A model generated the notes under the pieces. The model searched no databases, was not told the DNA's origin, and worked only from the letters and a program-made list of their open reading frames with translations. From NCBI GenBank assembly GCA_013396635.1, contig WBMW01005106.1, forward strand, positions 372,001-436,000: 64,000 nucleotides of DNA, written 5' to 3'. Position numbers and translations under genes: made by a program. Below, piece after piece: positions 11,230 through 24,364 of this stretch. The stretch's first letter is position 1, and each line of letters opens with the position of its first letter. The DNA comes from Penelope pileata (taxonomy: Eukaryota > Chordata > Aves > Galliformes > Cracidae).

Positions 11230-13769
11230 TGTTTAATTAGTCTGGAAAGTATCCCACTTCTTTACTAAAATTCTAAGGTTTCAGCCTGCCCCTGCAAAGT
11301 CTGAATTTTCATTCCCTTTTGTAGGAATGCAGTGCTTTCCACTGCCAGCCCTGCTCTTCAGTAAGTCTTGACTCCACATTGGACAGACCTCAGAAAATAT
11401 CCCAATCACCTGTATTTAACACTATGCTTAATTTTAAACAACTTCCTTTTAAAGATCCTCCCACATTGGGAAGCAAGAGATATCAGAATACCAAGACGAA
11501 TCACCAGAACATCTGAGGCTTTGGCTATCGTACCTGCATTCACTTCCTGTCTCGTGTGTCACTTGCTTTTGATCTAATCTGTGTAATCATTCCCTTTATC
11601 CCCCTCTCCTGTGCCACAATGCTGTTTTGTCACTCACCACAAGTGGCTCCATTACAGTAGCAATTACTGTCCAGTATGGTTACTAGCTGTCTGTCTTCTA
11701 TTTGAGCGAGCTAGATAAATGTTGTCATTTGTAGTCCTTCTGATAATAGTCATTTTCCTTGCGTGAGTTAAATTGCTACAGAAATATGCCCACTTTCTGA
11801 GACACCCAGGCTTCACCTTCCTTTTTCATTCCTCAGCTGTTTCCTCCAGCAAAATTGCCTATGGTATGTCTGCCTCTCAGAAGAAACAGTATAAAATTGA
11901 ACATAATTTTTTGCCTCTTGCTGATATGCCAAATCCTTCAAGGAATGAATAATGAGTCATAGCCTATGCCAGTCATTCATGACCATTGCCAGAAATGTAA
12001 TGCAAATGTAACTGCAAAGCAGTGGTAAGTGTACTCAAATGCAAAAGTATTTTGGATTTGTCACTTTTTAAATATGGTTGGAAAAAAAAAAGAATCTGGT
12101 CCTCTGACAGGAGAAGAAAGGAACCCTTGAGAAGTGGGAAAAACTCCAGAGAAATTTATATTCAAAGCACAATTTCTATTTCTGTATCCCATCTGTGGAG
12201 ATGGGTCAAAGAGAGGCAAAGAAGACAAATCTTCTGCAATCTTCTGCAAACCTGTAAGCAAATGTCAGAGATCCCCAGAGCTACTGAGCTTATGATCTGC
12301 CTCCATGGTGATTCTGTGCCTCTCTTCTCGGTGTACCAATTTCAGTGATATTCAGTGTTTATTTTAAACTTCAGTTTCCAGTTCTAAGATTAATAAGATG
12401 ACATTAGAAACTCTTAAGCTATGAAAGACAACAATCTACATAGTAGAACAGAAAAGTTTGAAAATGTGGATAACCCGAAACCTTTAAGTTCAAAATCACA
12501 GGGTAAACTGACTCTATTGATCAATACTGTTTTGGGTAAAATTTTTTATTTTATAATTTTTAAGCCAAACTGACCAGTGGTCACAGATTTGTAGTGCTTC
12601 TTGCCATTTCAGAGTATTATCCTGCTGTCCTCCAGCAATCTCAGTAAGCCACTCTGGCTTCTCCTAATGCTCCACCATTTCTCAAACATTCAAATCAAAC
12701 TCCATTTTCAACTTCTTTCCTCTATTCATCCATGGAACACCTTGCCTTCCCACCTTCATTAATCCAAACTTCTGCTAGCACACAGGCAACACAGAATTTT
12801 TCCCAACTCAAAAACTTCCTTGCTTGAAGTAAGTTTGACCAAGCAAAAATGGCATGACTTGCTAAATGCAGTGACGAGATTTGTCTCTGATTAACATGCT
12901 ACATGAATCCACACCTCTGTTGCTTGTGAAAGCAAAAGTCTGTGTCAACAACCTGACCTGTAAGTCTTTTAACTTAACCTATTTTTAAGACTGCCTGTCT
13001 CACCCATGTATGTATATGTACACCCTGACTATATCAAAGCTATAAACAACATCTGTGAGACTGTTTATGTACCAAGAAGCTCACTAGCTAAATAAAGAAC
13101 TTGTATAAAGTGAAGGACAAGTAGTTCATACAAGTAGCTTTAGGGAAACGGATTAAAGTTCTGCATTGTTCCAGTCCACACTCCCTCTGATATTAAAAGT
13201 CAAGTTAGATGGGAAATGATTAAAAGATTGTCGAGAGTTTTCTGATTATGAGTGAAAAGTAAAAATGAATTGTTGTTTCTCTGGCCATAAGGGACATTGA
13301 CATGATATCTCAAAACAACTTGATTTGCCAATGGAGCTGCTTAAACCTTCTCCATAGAGCAGCGCTTGGAGACACAGATGCCAGTACCTCATGCTCCTTT
13401 CTGTTGACACAACTCAGAAAGCAGGTCCATTACTGTACACCAGGAATCCTCAGCAGTAAATTTTTTTTTCAGACTTTTCAGACTTGGTGACCTACATTTG
13501 GTTTCCCACTATTGTTTCCAGAATCATCCTTCAAAAAGAAAACTCATTTGAAAATTATATCCTTTACCATAAAACAACAGCAACAACAACAACAAAAGCA
13601 AAACAGAGCAGTACTTGAGTTTTTCTTCTCACTGTTTCTGAAAGTGGTGTCCTAACCTTATGTTCATTTCGTGTCCTGGCCCAGTATCTCTCCTTTCCCC
13701 TCACCACAGAGCACTCATTCTGCAGACCCTCATCCTGTGAGAATTTTTTTTCCAAAAAACAATTTGATT
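11230..13769. other. Unique AT-rich sequence, no gene supported
   Basis: Open frames are short; 108 codons at 12022-12348 (+) is the longest and is unrecognised. A small CAA microsatellite at 13574-13597 is listed separately. No retroelement was recognised up to the LINE-like relic that starts near 13770. Confidence 0.45.
13574..13597. repeat. (CAA)n microsatellite
   Basis: A run of CAA units with one CAG interruption, merging into an A-rich tail. Confidence 0.85.
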
Positions 13770-14210
13770 TTCTGTACCACCAGCAGTGTTATATCTCTTA
13801 CTGTACTTTTCTTCTCATTAGAAACCTGGCTGCTGGCTGTGGAAAGCTTTATGCACTTATATGCAGATGACACTTCTATTTTCACTGAATGATGAGGTGT
13901 CCTCTCTTCCTAATTCCCTTTCTTCTGAAATGGCAAATCTGATCATGTGAATTAATGAGCACCTTTTTCTTTGCAAGGTTTGATAAAAAAAAGTGTGACA
14001 TTGTGATTATTTTTCTACAAAAATCTCTCTATTGCACAATGCAAAATCTAAAATATTCAGGGCTAAAAGGTGTGTAGCTCTAGACCTAATCATTGACATT
14101 TGTTATCCAGATTCACAGAACCACTTAGATGTTGGGTCCTGTTTGGGGGTTCACTGGTGCTATTTGAGGGACTTGTCTCTGGCTATGTTACTTTCAAAGT
14201 TGCAAGCAAT
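13770..14210 (+). mobile_element. Probable ancient non-LTR LINE relic (L2/CR1-like RT)
   Basis: The plus strand encodes HLYADDT at 13854-13874, the catalytic box (motif C) of non-LTR reverse transcriptases. It is preceded in frame by a stretch that aligns loosely with the motif B-C spacer. Downstream pieces in shifted frames, such as 'SSLPNSLSSEMANLI' and an 'NEHLFL' segment, recall the L2-type continuation after the active site. The relic is broken by several frameshifts and has no recognisable 3' end. The HLYADDT form differs from the FADDTKL form in the avian CR1 copies of this window, suggesting an older LINE lineage. A chance match is possible; confidence is moderate. Confidence 0.5.
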
Positions 14211-15917
14211 CTGAATTCTCCAGAGAGTAAAGCCTGATCACACAGAAAGCACCAATCACTAGATGTTATCTGTAGTCTTTGGATTACTGAGCATAAAAAT
14301 CCTTCTAACATTTTACATCTCTAATTCAATTGTATAACTTCATCTGTTATCACTCAGCAGCAACAATCATCCTGAATGTAAACAAGGCTATTAAGAAATG
14401 TTTTCACCCTTACAATTTTCTTCCTATCTAGAATTGACTCATTTTAACTCTTTCAATTTTCTTACCATCTGAAATTGAATCATTTAAAAAATGTGAATTT
14501 GATGTAAGTGAAAAACTAGGATAAAAACAAAATCTTCTGCTTTATCTGTGGATATCTTTAAAATACAGTCACCAGAAAAAAAGAGAATATCTTATTGAAA
14601 TTCATCCCATGGAATTTTGTGATTTAAAAGCATATAATGAAATTAGACACCCACAGAAAATACTGAAAGTACATTGAAAGCACACTACTGTCAGTGTACA
14701 GACAAGTAACATTAGTATAGCTTGGAGAATNAGAAAAGGCTCTACATGAACAAAACCTTTACTTTAGGTGGGTCTGAAAGAACAAAGTGAAGAAATTCCA
14801 TGTGTTGAAGTTGGTTAAATGCTGCAGCTGTTCTAATCCTGCAGTTAGGCTCCAATCTTCCTGAATTTTCATTGCATTATAGCCTTTCTCAATGGAGTCT
14901 ACCTTTCAGTAGTATAGAATATCCTAACCAGCCTATGACCTGCTGAAAAATAGATGGAGTGGGAAGGCAATCTCATCAGGTTTTTTGACTTAATGTGTAC
15001 AAGTTGTACATTTTGTGTTAACTCTCACCATATGTTCTCTATCCCTCCTCAGCAATTCACTGGAGTCTCTTTAAAACCTGTAAAGTACATCTGTAATGCT
15101 CACTGGAATAAAGGATATATATTTTACATATTTAATATATTTTTTCTTTTCTGCTGGAGAGAGTTTTTAGGTATGTGTACCTTCATCAATATCTTTCTGC
15201 CAAGATTTTGGTATGGGTAATTTGTTTGCATTTGTTTTGTTTTACTCCCTGATGTTATCAGCTTTGGCAACAATGTAGAGAGCCAGATGAAGTCCCTGGA
15301 ATGAATCTCTCTAATCACAATTAAGTACATGAGCTGAATTATTTCTTGGGAATTTAATTCTCCTTGTCTACATATAGACTTTTTATTTTGGACAAAGATC
15401 AGTCTAGTGGGAAAAATGAAGTGTCCGTCCTGTAAATCACACCAGATCACACAGCCCATCATCTACTATGAATCAGTTTTAGTACCTCTGTGGCGCTAAC
15501 TTTTTTCTGCAGCACCTGAGGATCTGGACACAAATTTATATACTTCCGTCAGTGCCAGTCAGGATTAGCTTCAAAAAAGACTTTATTTCTATTTTCAGCT
15601 TAGTTTCCAATGAAAATAAGCTTACGTAAGTATTCTAGTTGTATGTAAGTCTCCATGTGCAGATTTTAGTTCATTTTGAGGGAGTTCTCAGAGTTGTTAA
15701 GGATATAGTTCATCTTCTCGTCTGTACAAGTTATCTACATTGTCCTCTAGTCAAAACAGGAAATACATGATTCCTCTCACCCTAAGGCAAGCATCTAAAA
15801 TAACCTATATGACATCTACTATTTATCTGTTCTGGTTGCCCAAAAAACATTTATTGTTGATCAGATATTTAGCACTTTCTAGATCATAAATAGGTAAAAT
15901 TTCTGCTGTTTCTTTTC
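14211..15917. other. Unique AT-rich sequence, no gene supported
   Basis: One undetermined base lies at 14731. The longest open frame is 112 codons at 15124-15462 (-), unrecognised and low in complexity at one end. Nothing else is recognisable. Confidence 0.45.
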
Positions 15918-16252
15918 CACAGAATCGGGAAAACATAAAAACCTACGTTAGAAGGGATCCACAAGGATCGTTGAGTCCAGTTCCTGGCTCCACACAGGAC
16001 CATCCACAATTCAAACCCTGCATCTGAGAGCATTGTCCAGCAGGCTTGGGGCTATGACCACTGCCCTGGGCAGCCTGTTCCATGCCCACCATCCTCTGGT
16101 GCAGAACCTTTTCATAATCCCCACCTGACCCTCGCCTGACACAGCTCCATGCCGTTCCCTTGGGCCCTGTCACTGTCCCCAGACAGCAGAGACCAGCACC
16201 TGCTCCTTCTCTCCTGTCTTAAGGAAGCAGTAGGTCACCATGAGGACTCCAC
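15918..16252 (-). mobile_element. CR1 LINE 3' fragment
   Basis: The plus strand starts with the antisense 3' end 'cacagaatcggga', then 'agaagggatccacaaggatc' and 'gagtccagttcctggctcc'. It then runs through the antisense of the ORF2 C-terminus with 'gggcagcctgttcca'. The wording matches the copy at 43671-44090 more closely than that at 6329, so these two belong to the same CR1 subtype. It is truncated within the ORF2 C-terminal region near 16252 and has no intact frame. Confidence 0.92.
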
Positions 16253-18285
16253 TTACATCACTGAAAACCAAGGACAACATCAACTTGAAAGATGCATTTA
16301 GTCCTTGCAGGACAGTTTCTACTCTGCTTCAAGAGACCTGTGGTAACTGTTACATAATTCAGGTGTTACATTCCCTTTTTCTTTCCATAAACAGACAAAT
16401 CTTATTTTATTAGGGGCATTTTTACACATATGTCAAGATCTTCAAAAGGAACATGGTTATTTTTTCCACTAAGAGAAAGTTTTGTATTTTTCCTTTTGCT
16501 CCTTGAAATTATTCAACCAAACAATAGCCAAAAAATCATCTTGCAATGTAGCACATTTAAGAGAAGGAGAACAAGGGCTAAATCATGCTAGCATAAGAAC
16601 TGCTGACTATGACTTCTTGCAGCATCTATTTTCCCACCAAATGCAACAGTAACATTGAGCAATTGAGCAAAGCCACCAATTTTCTACAATATAGAGGATA
16701 TTTAGCTACATTATAATTACTGTGAAGTCCAGAAGAAAATAATCCTTGCTTTCCTCAATTCTTTAATCCCATGGAGGAGCCAATCTTCTCAATGTAAGAA
16801 GCATAATTGTCTTTTCCTATGATATCTTAAGACAAAATAGCAGCTAGTCATATATTCTGCAGCCTTTTCAAGAGCATGCATAAGCATACCTATTCCCTCA
16901 AAAGCACAATGTTTGGAGTTTGGAAGGCAGAGAGGATTTAGAGTTGTGATACTGATCAACATCAGAGTAATTAAAATTCTTCATGATTAAAATTTCTATG
17001 ACCTTGAAAGCTTTTTTTTTTTTTTTTAATCTACATTTCTTGATCTTTTCTGTTTCACTGCTATATAATCTTTGTGATGGTCCAAGAACAATCCGACTTA
17101 TCACCTTGAGCTTTGTTCATATCGTTTGTGCTGCATCAGCCCTAAATACCAATAAAATTTCTTGGCTAACAGATATATTACAATTCTCATATCACAGCCA
17201 TCCTGTTCTCACTGCTTTATTTTGTCCACAGCTTTGTCAGGCTTTATGTTACGGAATTTAGAATTTCATTATTTTTTAATTCTTCCATGTGTCTATTGTT
17301 CCCATAATATTATGCATATCAGTATCTGTGCTGAATAACTGATTAGAAATGATGCAAAGTCCAGTGCAAAAGACTCAATTGTTTCTGTCTCTACAAAGAA
17401 ACATCTGTATTACAGTTAAAGAAAAGTACGGTAAGATTAACCAAGTAAGTCAATTCAATCCATCTTCCTAGAGCAGGTGTTTAGTATAAGATAGTCATTT
17501 AGATTCTCCAAGTAAACAACTGAGGAATGCACAACGAAGGAAAAAGATGCATGTAATGCTTTGGGTATAATCTATTCCCATGAACAGGGAGTTGAACATT
17601 TATGTATTATGCAAAGTATACTCTAGGCCAAAGAACTTCTGATGTGAAATTACACTAAAAATTATAATTATCCCTATAGGAATAGTTATTGCCCCTAAAG
17701 GGGTGGAATTGTTTAAATAGACAAGGCACTTAAAATAACCTTATTTCCTCCTCATTTCAGATTTAAGTCTTCCTGGCTTCAATTTCTAATCCAGGTTCTG
17801 ATACAGACATCTTTGCTAGAATAATGGATTCACTTCTATCTAGTATTTAATCACTAAGAACAGTAAACACACTCCTTCGTCATTTGATGCACAATATACA
17901 TTGCTCTCTCTCTCTAAGTATTTTTTCTCCAGATCTTGGATATTTTTTGTGGTTCTTCTCCATCATCTCCAATTTTACCCATACTTGCAACTGTGAACAA
18001 CTGAGTTTCACACAGTATAGATCTGTGTACAATGCCAAATTCAATTCTCCACTGCAGTTATTCACTCAAAGACTGCCTTTTCTCACAGGTTCATCTGTCT
18101 GTTCATGCTCAGTTGTTTTCCCACTATAAGCATTTGAAAGTACCTTATTTTTCTCTTTAATACATTAACAGGAAGCAGTCAGCTGTTGCAACAACAAGCA
18201 CCGTAGAATAATCCATGAAGAAATGTTTTTAAAATAGTAGTTGTTCAGGTTAGGTATCTGGATCTGACTAGTCATTTAGAGGTTT
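16253..18285. other. Unique AT-rich sequence, no gene supported
   Basis: It contains a short poly-T tract near 17012-17028 and only unrecognised open frames (92 codons at 16983-17261 is the longest). No retroelement was recognised. Confidence 0.45.
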
Positions 18286-18424
18286 AACTCAAAAGTTCAA
18301 GAAGTTTCTGGACAACAGTCTTATGTATGTGGTTTGCTTTTTGGGTTGTCCAGTGTAGAGCCAGGAATTCGACTTGATGACCCTTCTGGGTCCTGCCCAA
18401 CTCAGGAGATTCTGTGATTCTAAG
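18286..18424 (+). mobile_element. CR1 LINE 3' tip
   Basis: This is the last 140 or so bases of a CR1 copy in the sense direction. 'ttcaagaagtttctggacaa' leads into 'gagccaggaattcgacttga', 'tgacccttctgggtcc', and the octamer-type end 'gattctgtgattcta' at about 18409-18423. It is the sense counterpart of the left ends of 15918 and 43671. Only the end of ORF2 and the 3' UTR are present, so this is an extremely 5'-truncated insertion. Confidence 0.9.
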
Positions 18425-21400
18425 ATCCACTTAGTGAAGCAGACACATTCACAGATAATAAATCTGTTTACTTCATGCGTGTGTTGGAAGATTAGCTGAA
18501 CCGTATTCTAGAAGCATTCATAGACCATGAGGGAATCACAGTTATGTAACTCAGACAATTCCAAACTTGCAGAGATGAATCCAAAGCACTGAGGGACTTT
18601 TCAAAATAAGTACTGACCTCAGTTAACTCAAGAACAGTGAGGGAACTGTTTATTTGTGTTTTGCTTGCGTTGGAAAAAATTTGAAAATGGAACCGGGTTA
18701 TTTGTGCTAGTTGAATGTGTGAACTGTGGTGTCAAAGAGAATGAAGCAGAGAAGACAAAGCTAAGCTATGTTGAATCACATTTGCTGTGGGCCAGGTGCA
18801 TTCTGTAGACTATTACATCTGATAACTAGTAGATTATCAGACCTACCCCAAAATGACTGCAAGTATGACTACTCCAGCTCATAGCTCAGTCAGGCACTTT
18901 TCAAAATTGCACCTCAAATCACTGAAGGTCTTAATACAGTTTTGAACTAAATGAAGTCTAATTATTCTTTTAGGATAAAAAGTAGCAAATGTTGGGTCTC
19001 TAATAAAGCCTTGGGCAAACAGTATGTTACCATGATGCCCAATGAATAATAGCATTGACAGTTCAGGTTCAGATTCACTACTAGAAACTGCAGGGTTAAG
19101 AAGTAGGTGTCCAATAACCTTTCTCACATTTTTGCTCTCTTGCACTTCCCAGTAGAGAACCTACATGTTGTTTGTCAGAAGAAGTTCAGCCCTTGACAAG
19201 CACCCTTAAAGATTTCTTTGATACAGAAAAGGGGCTGTTAGCACTGCATAAAATCTTTGCAGGAGGGGCCACAGTATCAAAGCACAGGGACTGATTAAAA
19301 GAAAAGTCTTTAAAACTCAGTTGGAAAATCAATGAACCCTTACAGTGTTTGGCATATTCTATTGTAAAAATCAAAGCAATCAAGTGTTTAGTCACAAGGT
19401 GACTTGCATGTCTCTAAATTAAAACAATAGAAGGAGGAAGCAAACAAGTTTTAACATCTGTAAGTGTGTGTAGGACAGCTGTGGCACATGAGGTCAGCAC
19501 ATCCCAAGTACTTAATAATTTTAATTAACAAATCTGTTATTCTATCTCAGAAACAGTGCCTTTTCAACTACATTTACAAATGGGATCAATAAATTGGGCT
19601 GCTTTTATTAAACTGCCTAAACAAGGAATTTACAAATTGGCAGTTGAGTCATACAAAGACAAATTCAATGATTCAAGGACTGAAGGCGTATTAGCCTTGA
19701 CTGATTCTCTCTAAAATCTGTACATCACTGGCACAGGCTTTACATGAGAATGACTGAGACTTCAATAATGCTGTACATATTGGTAGATAAAATCCATCTA
19801 GAATGCATCATGATGTTTATGCCGCAGCAGAATACTGAGACTAAACAGCAAACCTCTGTTAAATTGAGATTCATCTCACCTAACTTTAAGGCATCTGATG
19901 TTAGATTATTTGGACTTGTTGTCTGACATTTACATGCCTAAGGTTATATAAAGTTACGTCTGTGATGCAAAATGCCCACAGCTTGGTTCTGGGTATAAGA
20001 GCAAAGAGACATTACATTTCTAATTCTGTTTTTATGATGACAAGGAGTGGTAAATGGGTTTCATTGTCTTCTCGTACATGTAAGATAGTGATATTCTGTA
20101 AGATTGGCATCTGTTAAATAGGAATTTTGGCAGTGGACCTCTATGATTTTGTGTCAGACTCAAGAAAAAAGCATAACAATTCATCATCTTCGTCTCACAA
20201 CAAGCCATGTCATGATGACCACTGCTTACATGATGTAAAGGCTGAACAGCTTTTAATTAGCAACACCACCACCACCGGTCACCGGTGCCTGGAAACTAAT
20301 GTGAGAAATTAGAAGTCAGAGGCAGAAAGAAGAGTTTATAATCAGGCCTTGACACAAAGAAGTAAGAGAGCATTATGGAAATCAGGTTCTGGGCATAAAG
20401 GGAGAGTGAAGATATTAGAAAACTTAGCTGCCTGAAGGCCAAGCAGGATGCAGGAAGAATTATGTTTATCCTACTAACAACACAGCATCAAGAAGCTAGA
20501 AGCACTGCAGTGAAGCTCCATTTTGCCCGGGCTAATTAGCCCTGCTGAGAAATTCCATCCTAACACTGTTAAATGACTCCAGTTCCTAAGCCAGCTTGCT
20601 CAGAGTCTCCAGTGTAGACATACCTCCCTATCCCCAGAGAAGTGGACATGTTAATTCCTCTAACTCAAGAAGAAGGTTTATCTTCTTGAACTCACAGTAA
20701 AGCATAAGATTAGACAAGAGTAAGTATGCACTCTGTTTTGCAATTCCATTTTCTAAAATATGCAGTTTAACTGCTGAATAAAATACTTTAAGTAGCCTCT
20801 TGGTCAGATACCTTCGGTGGAGGTGAGTCATTACAGTACACACAAACACAGCGAGATCTGCAGCTTGGTAATCCAAACCCACTGTGATTTATTCCCTCCA
20901 GCACAAGGGGTCTCATTATCTTTTTGTGTAGTACAGTGAGATATCATTCCAGACCTCCGTGACAAAAGTATTTACATTCATAGACAGCCAAGTTGGGTAG
21001 AAATAAAGTAAAGCATAAAAGTTACCCAATCAGCTGAACAAAATCATATAAAAATAATCCTCTCAGCTTTTAAATGCAAAAAACAAGCAGGCTCCATTTC
21101 TTTCCTTTCTTTGTCGACAATACAATGGTAAGATTACATTTCGCTTTCAGACAGAGACTGAGATCGTTACACACTCCATTGTATTTCCAGTGTGTTGCTG
21201 GACATCTTTGGCTGTGCCTGTTAAGCTATATTACCCGACTGTCCACACTGTCAACTCCTCAGATTTATCCCTTGAGGAGTACTGAACACACCTGATGAAA
21301 AACACTGAGTATAAAACTGTTTGAGTACTTAGCCCTTACTCCCATGTCCCCATAAGCAGTCCTATAACTCACAGCTGGAGGTACCTCACATCCGGCAGCA

Positions 21401-24364
21401 CCATACCACAAAGCCACACTTTGATGCCATGCCCCAGTATGAGTGACCCCCAACCAATAATTATTTTCTAAAAGTCCACAGTCTAGTTCTTTTAGTAATA
21501 TGGTGCCACTATTACTACACACTTGTAATCTGCCAACTAGAGGACAATATATAGCAATGGTCCCTTCAGTTTTTTCTCTGTTCACAGAATGTAAAGGAAG
21601 ACAGTTACCCAAAGCCACTTGCATCAGCCACATTAATCCACAGGTGACATGGCACAGGCTTTATCACAGCTTTTACTGAGATATGCAAGTATCAGAGCAC
21701 AAAGAATATTACATTTACCTATCCATGTGCTATATTCTTCTCAGGGAAACCCGGAACAGGAGCATGGATCTGTCAGTAAGTCTCACAAAGCTGGGAGCAT
21801 TGTTTCTCCATACCATGGCAGTGCTGACCATGACTTTTAGGACAGAAGCAACCCAAACATGAAAGAAATGCTGAATATCTTGCCTGCACAATGCTATGTA
21901 GTTTGACCTCTGTTATCTGGAAAAATATTTTGTATATGATCACATAATTCCTGAAGAACAATGTGATGTCCCACCTGATGATTTGATGAGCACTCAGGCC
22001 TACAAACACAAAAGCTGAGTCTGAGCAACTAAAATAGACAATGCTTGTGAAAATTTAAAAGACAACAGAATGAGATTATATTTGTTTGTGGCATAGCTTT
22101 TGGCAAAGACCAACTAGTATTGCCCAGGACATTTCTTTGGCACTGGTGATAGCATAAATCATAGACTATTCTTGATCTTATTAGTTGCATAGGGTTGCAT
22201 TCAATCTTCCTGTTTTGAAGACCAAGAGAATCTATTCACACAGACATTTATCATTCTATGTCAGTGGGACTCACAGATAGATAATGTTCATATGCACATT
22301 TAATTTAGTAGAATAGACATACTGAAAAAAACAAAGTTTGATGATGGTAGTCTTCAGCAGTCCAGTCATGTTTTTGATATGCAAGGAAGATGATGGGCAC
22401 TTTCAAGATTCATAGGCATCTGCCTGGAGACAACTAGAAATGGAATAAAAATATGTAACATTTCTGTGCCCAGTTTTTTATGAGGAAAATATGGACAATA
22501 GTACTCATTTTCACCTTAAAATGGAGACTTATGAGACTGAAAGTATAAAAAGAGCTCAGAAAATTACAATATACTTGTCAAATGTCTGATTTGTTCAACA
22601 GTATTACCTATTCAACATTATTGGCACTAATGATACTAGAAAAAGAAAAAAGTGCCTGAATAGACAGGGTAGGAACTGAACCACTTAGAAATTAAAAATA
22701 CATTCACAGGAAGCCCTAACAGAAGACTATTATGTCCCAGATAACTTAGCCATTTATTTGAGCAAATCAAAAAATAGCTCACAAGTCAAGTAACAATTGA
22801 ATTAAGATACCAATCATCGTATCAATTAAGTTTTTAAAATTACATGACAAAATTTAAAAGAACATTCCAGTATAGCGTGAAACATTATTCTTATTGCTAC
22901 ATCTAATTACGAAGAGGTGTAAATCACTTGGTCTAGCCTTTAAAAAAAAAAAAAACTACTTCAAATGCATAACATTAAAAATTGAGAAGAGGTATGCAGC
23001 TTCCATGTGAATAGATTATAAAGCTGGTAGTTTTTGGAGTCACTGTGAAAGAAGTTCTACTGAAATTTTTCATCTCTTTTCTCAGCAGAGGTATTAAGTT
23101 GAGCCTGGACAGCGATGGGCCATGTTGTCAGCCCAAGTGTTGAGGAAGGGCGTCCTGCAGCGTTACTGGAAGAGGGACTCGTGGCCCCAGACTGGGATAA
23201 AATAGAGTCCTTGGCTTTGGGTAGGGTGCCCAAGGGAGGCAGGCAGGGATAGCAAAGACCAGTAGCGCCCTCTGCACCCTGTTAATTTTTACCTTATCAA
23301 TGCATTTAAGCTTGTGTTTTGATTTTAAGACTCAGATAAGCAGTTAAAAATGTGACTAATTTTATTTAGAAGTAGTCCATCTTAATATGAATTTCTCAAA
23401 GCAATTGAAGTGCACCTCTTGAATACAGGCCATGTTTACTTGTATTGAAGTAAGAACTGGTCAAGTATTTGAAGCACTAGACTGAACCAAGATGGGATAA
23501 AAGAACTTTATTCATAACATGATTTTCTGCCCAACACCACACTGCAATTGAATAGTAATGATATCATTAATTTTTAGGACTTCAGCATTTTTGTAAATTA
23601 ATTTGGCCTCTATATCTTGGAAGGCAAAGGGCAGAGAGAGAGTCCTTAAATACTGATGAATTTTTTTAATGGATGATGAGAGACTTCACTTGTGGAAAAA
23701 CACTTAGGTGGTTATACTGTATTCCAGACATCCCCATGTCACTTTCACTTCTGAAGTCTGATGCTGTACTGAAATAGAATGCGACATTAAACTCTGAGAT
23801 GAAGTACAGTGTCTTCTATTTCCCTCAGTCTGAATAAATTACCAAGCTAATAACATTACTTTTTAGATTTCCATTAAAGACCAGTGTCAATCCCAAAGCT
23901 GGGGGTTTTTTTGAACTAATTCCAGTCCACACTGGCAAATCTGCATGTAATTGGGTCCTTGTTAACCTACAGGAAAGTGCCCATTCACCCCTTCAGCTTG
24001 CAAATACTTGATGCTGTTACTACTAAGCCATTATCAATTTTATTAGATTTTTAGGTGGAAATGTAGGATCAAGGAAGCAAATGTGATCTGTAATTTCAAG
24101 GATAGCATTAGTATATTTCCCACTTTCGGCTTCTATAGTCTAGGATATTTGCCAGGTGAAAGCTAATAGTAATAATACATTTATACCAGATTGGTGGGCA
24201 TTAGGAAAATGGAATTAGGCATTAGGAAATCCCAGACTTGTCTGTTTGCATACATGTAGGACACTGCTATAGCTCACATGCCATCCACCGCATGTAATAT
24301 CTTGTGGATGCAGGTGCAGGAAGCAGTAGCTATATTTTACAATCTACAAAAGATCCACAAGTCT
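18425..24364. other. Long unique AT-rich stretch, no gene supported
   Basis: Nearly 6 kb without a recognised transposable element. The longest open frame is 122 codons at 21265-21633 (-); its composition is less biased than its neighbours but I recognise no family or domain. A locally GC-richer segment lies at about 23085-23275. No RNA gene was seen. An isolated exon of a larger gene cannot be excluded. Confidence 0.45.

Noticed and set aside
15124..15462. 112-codon minus-strand frame
   Set aside because: Low-complexity ends, no motif and no homologous neighbour.
21265..21633. 122-codon open frame on the minus strand as a possible gene or viral remnant
   Set aside because: The translation shows no family motif I recognise and is not continued by related sequence on either side.
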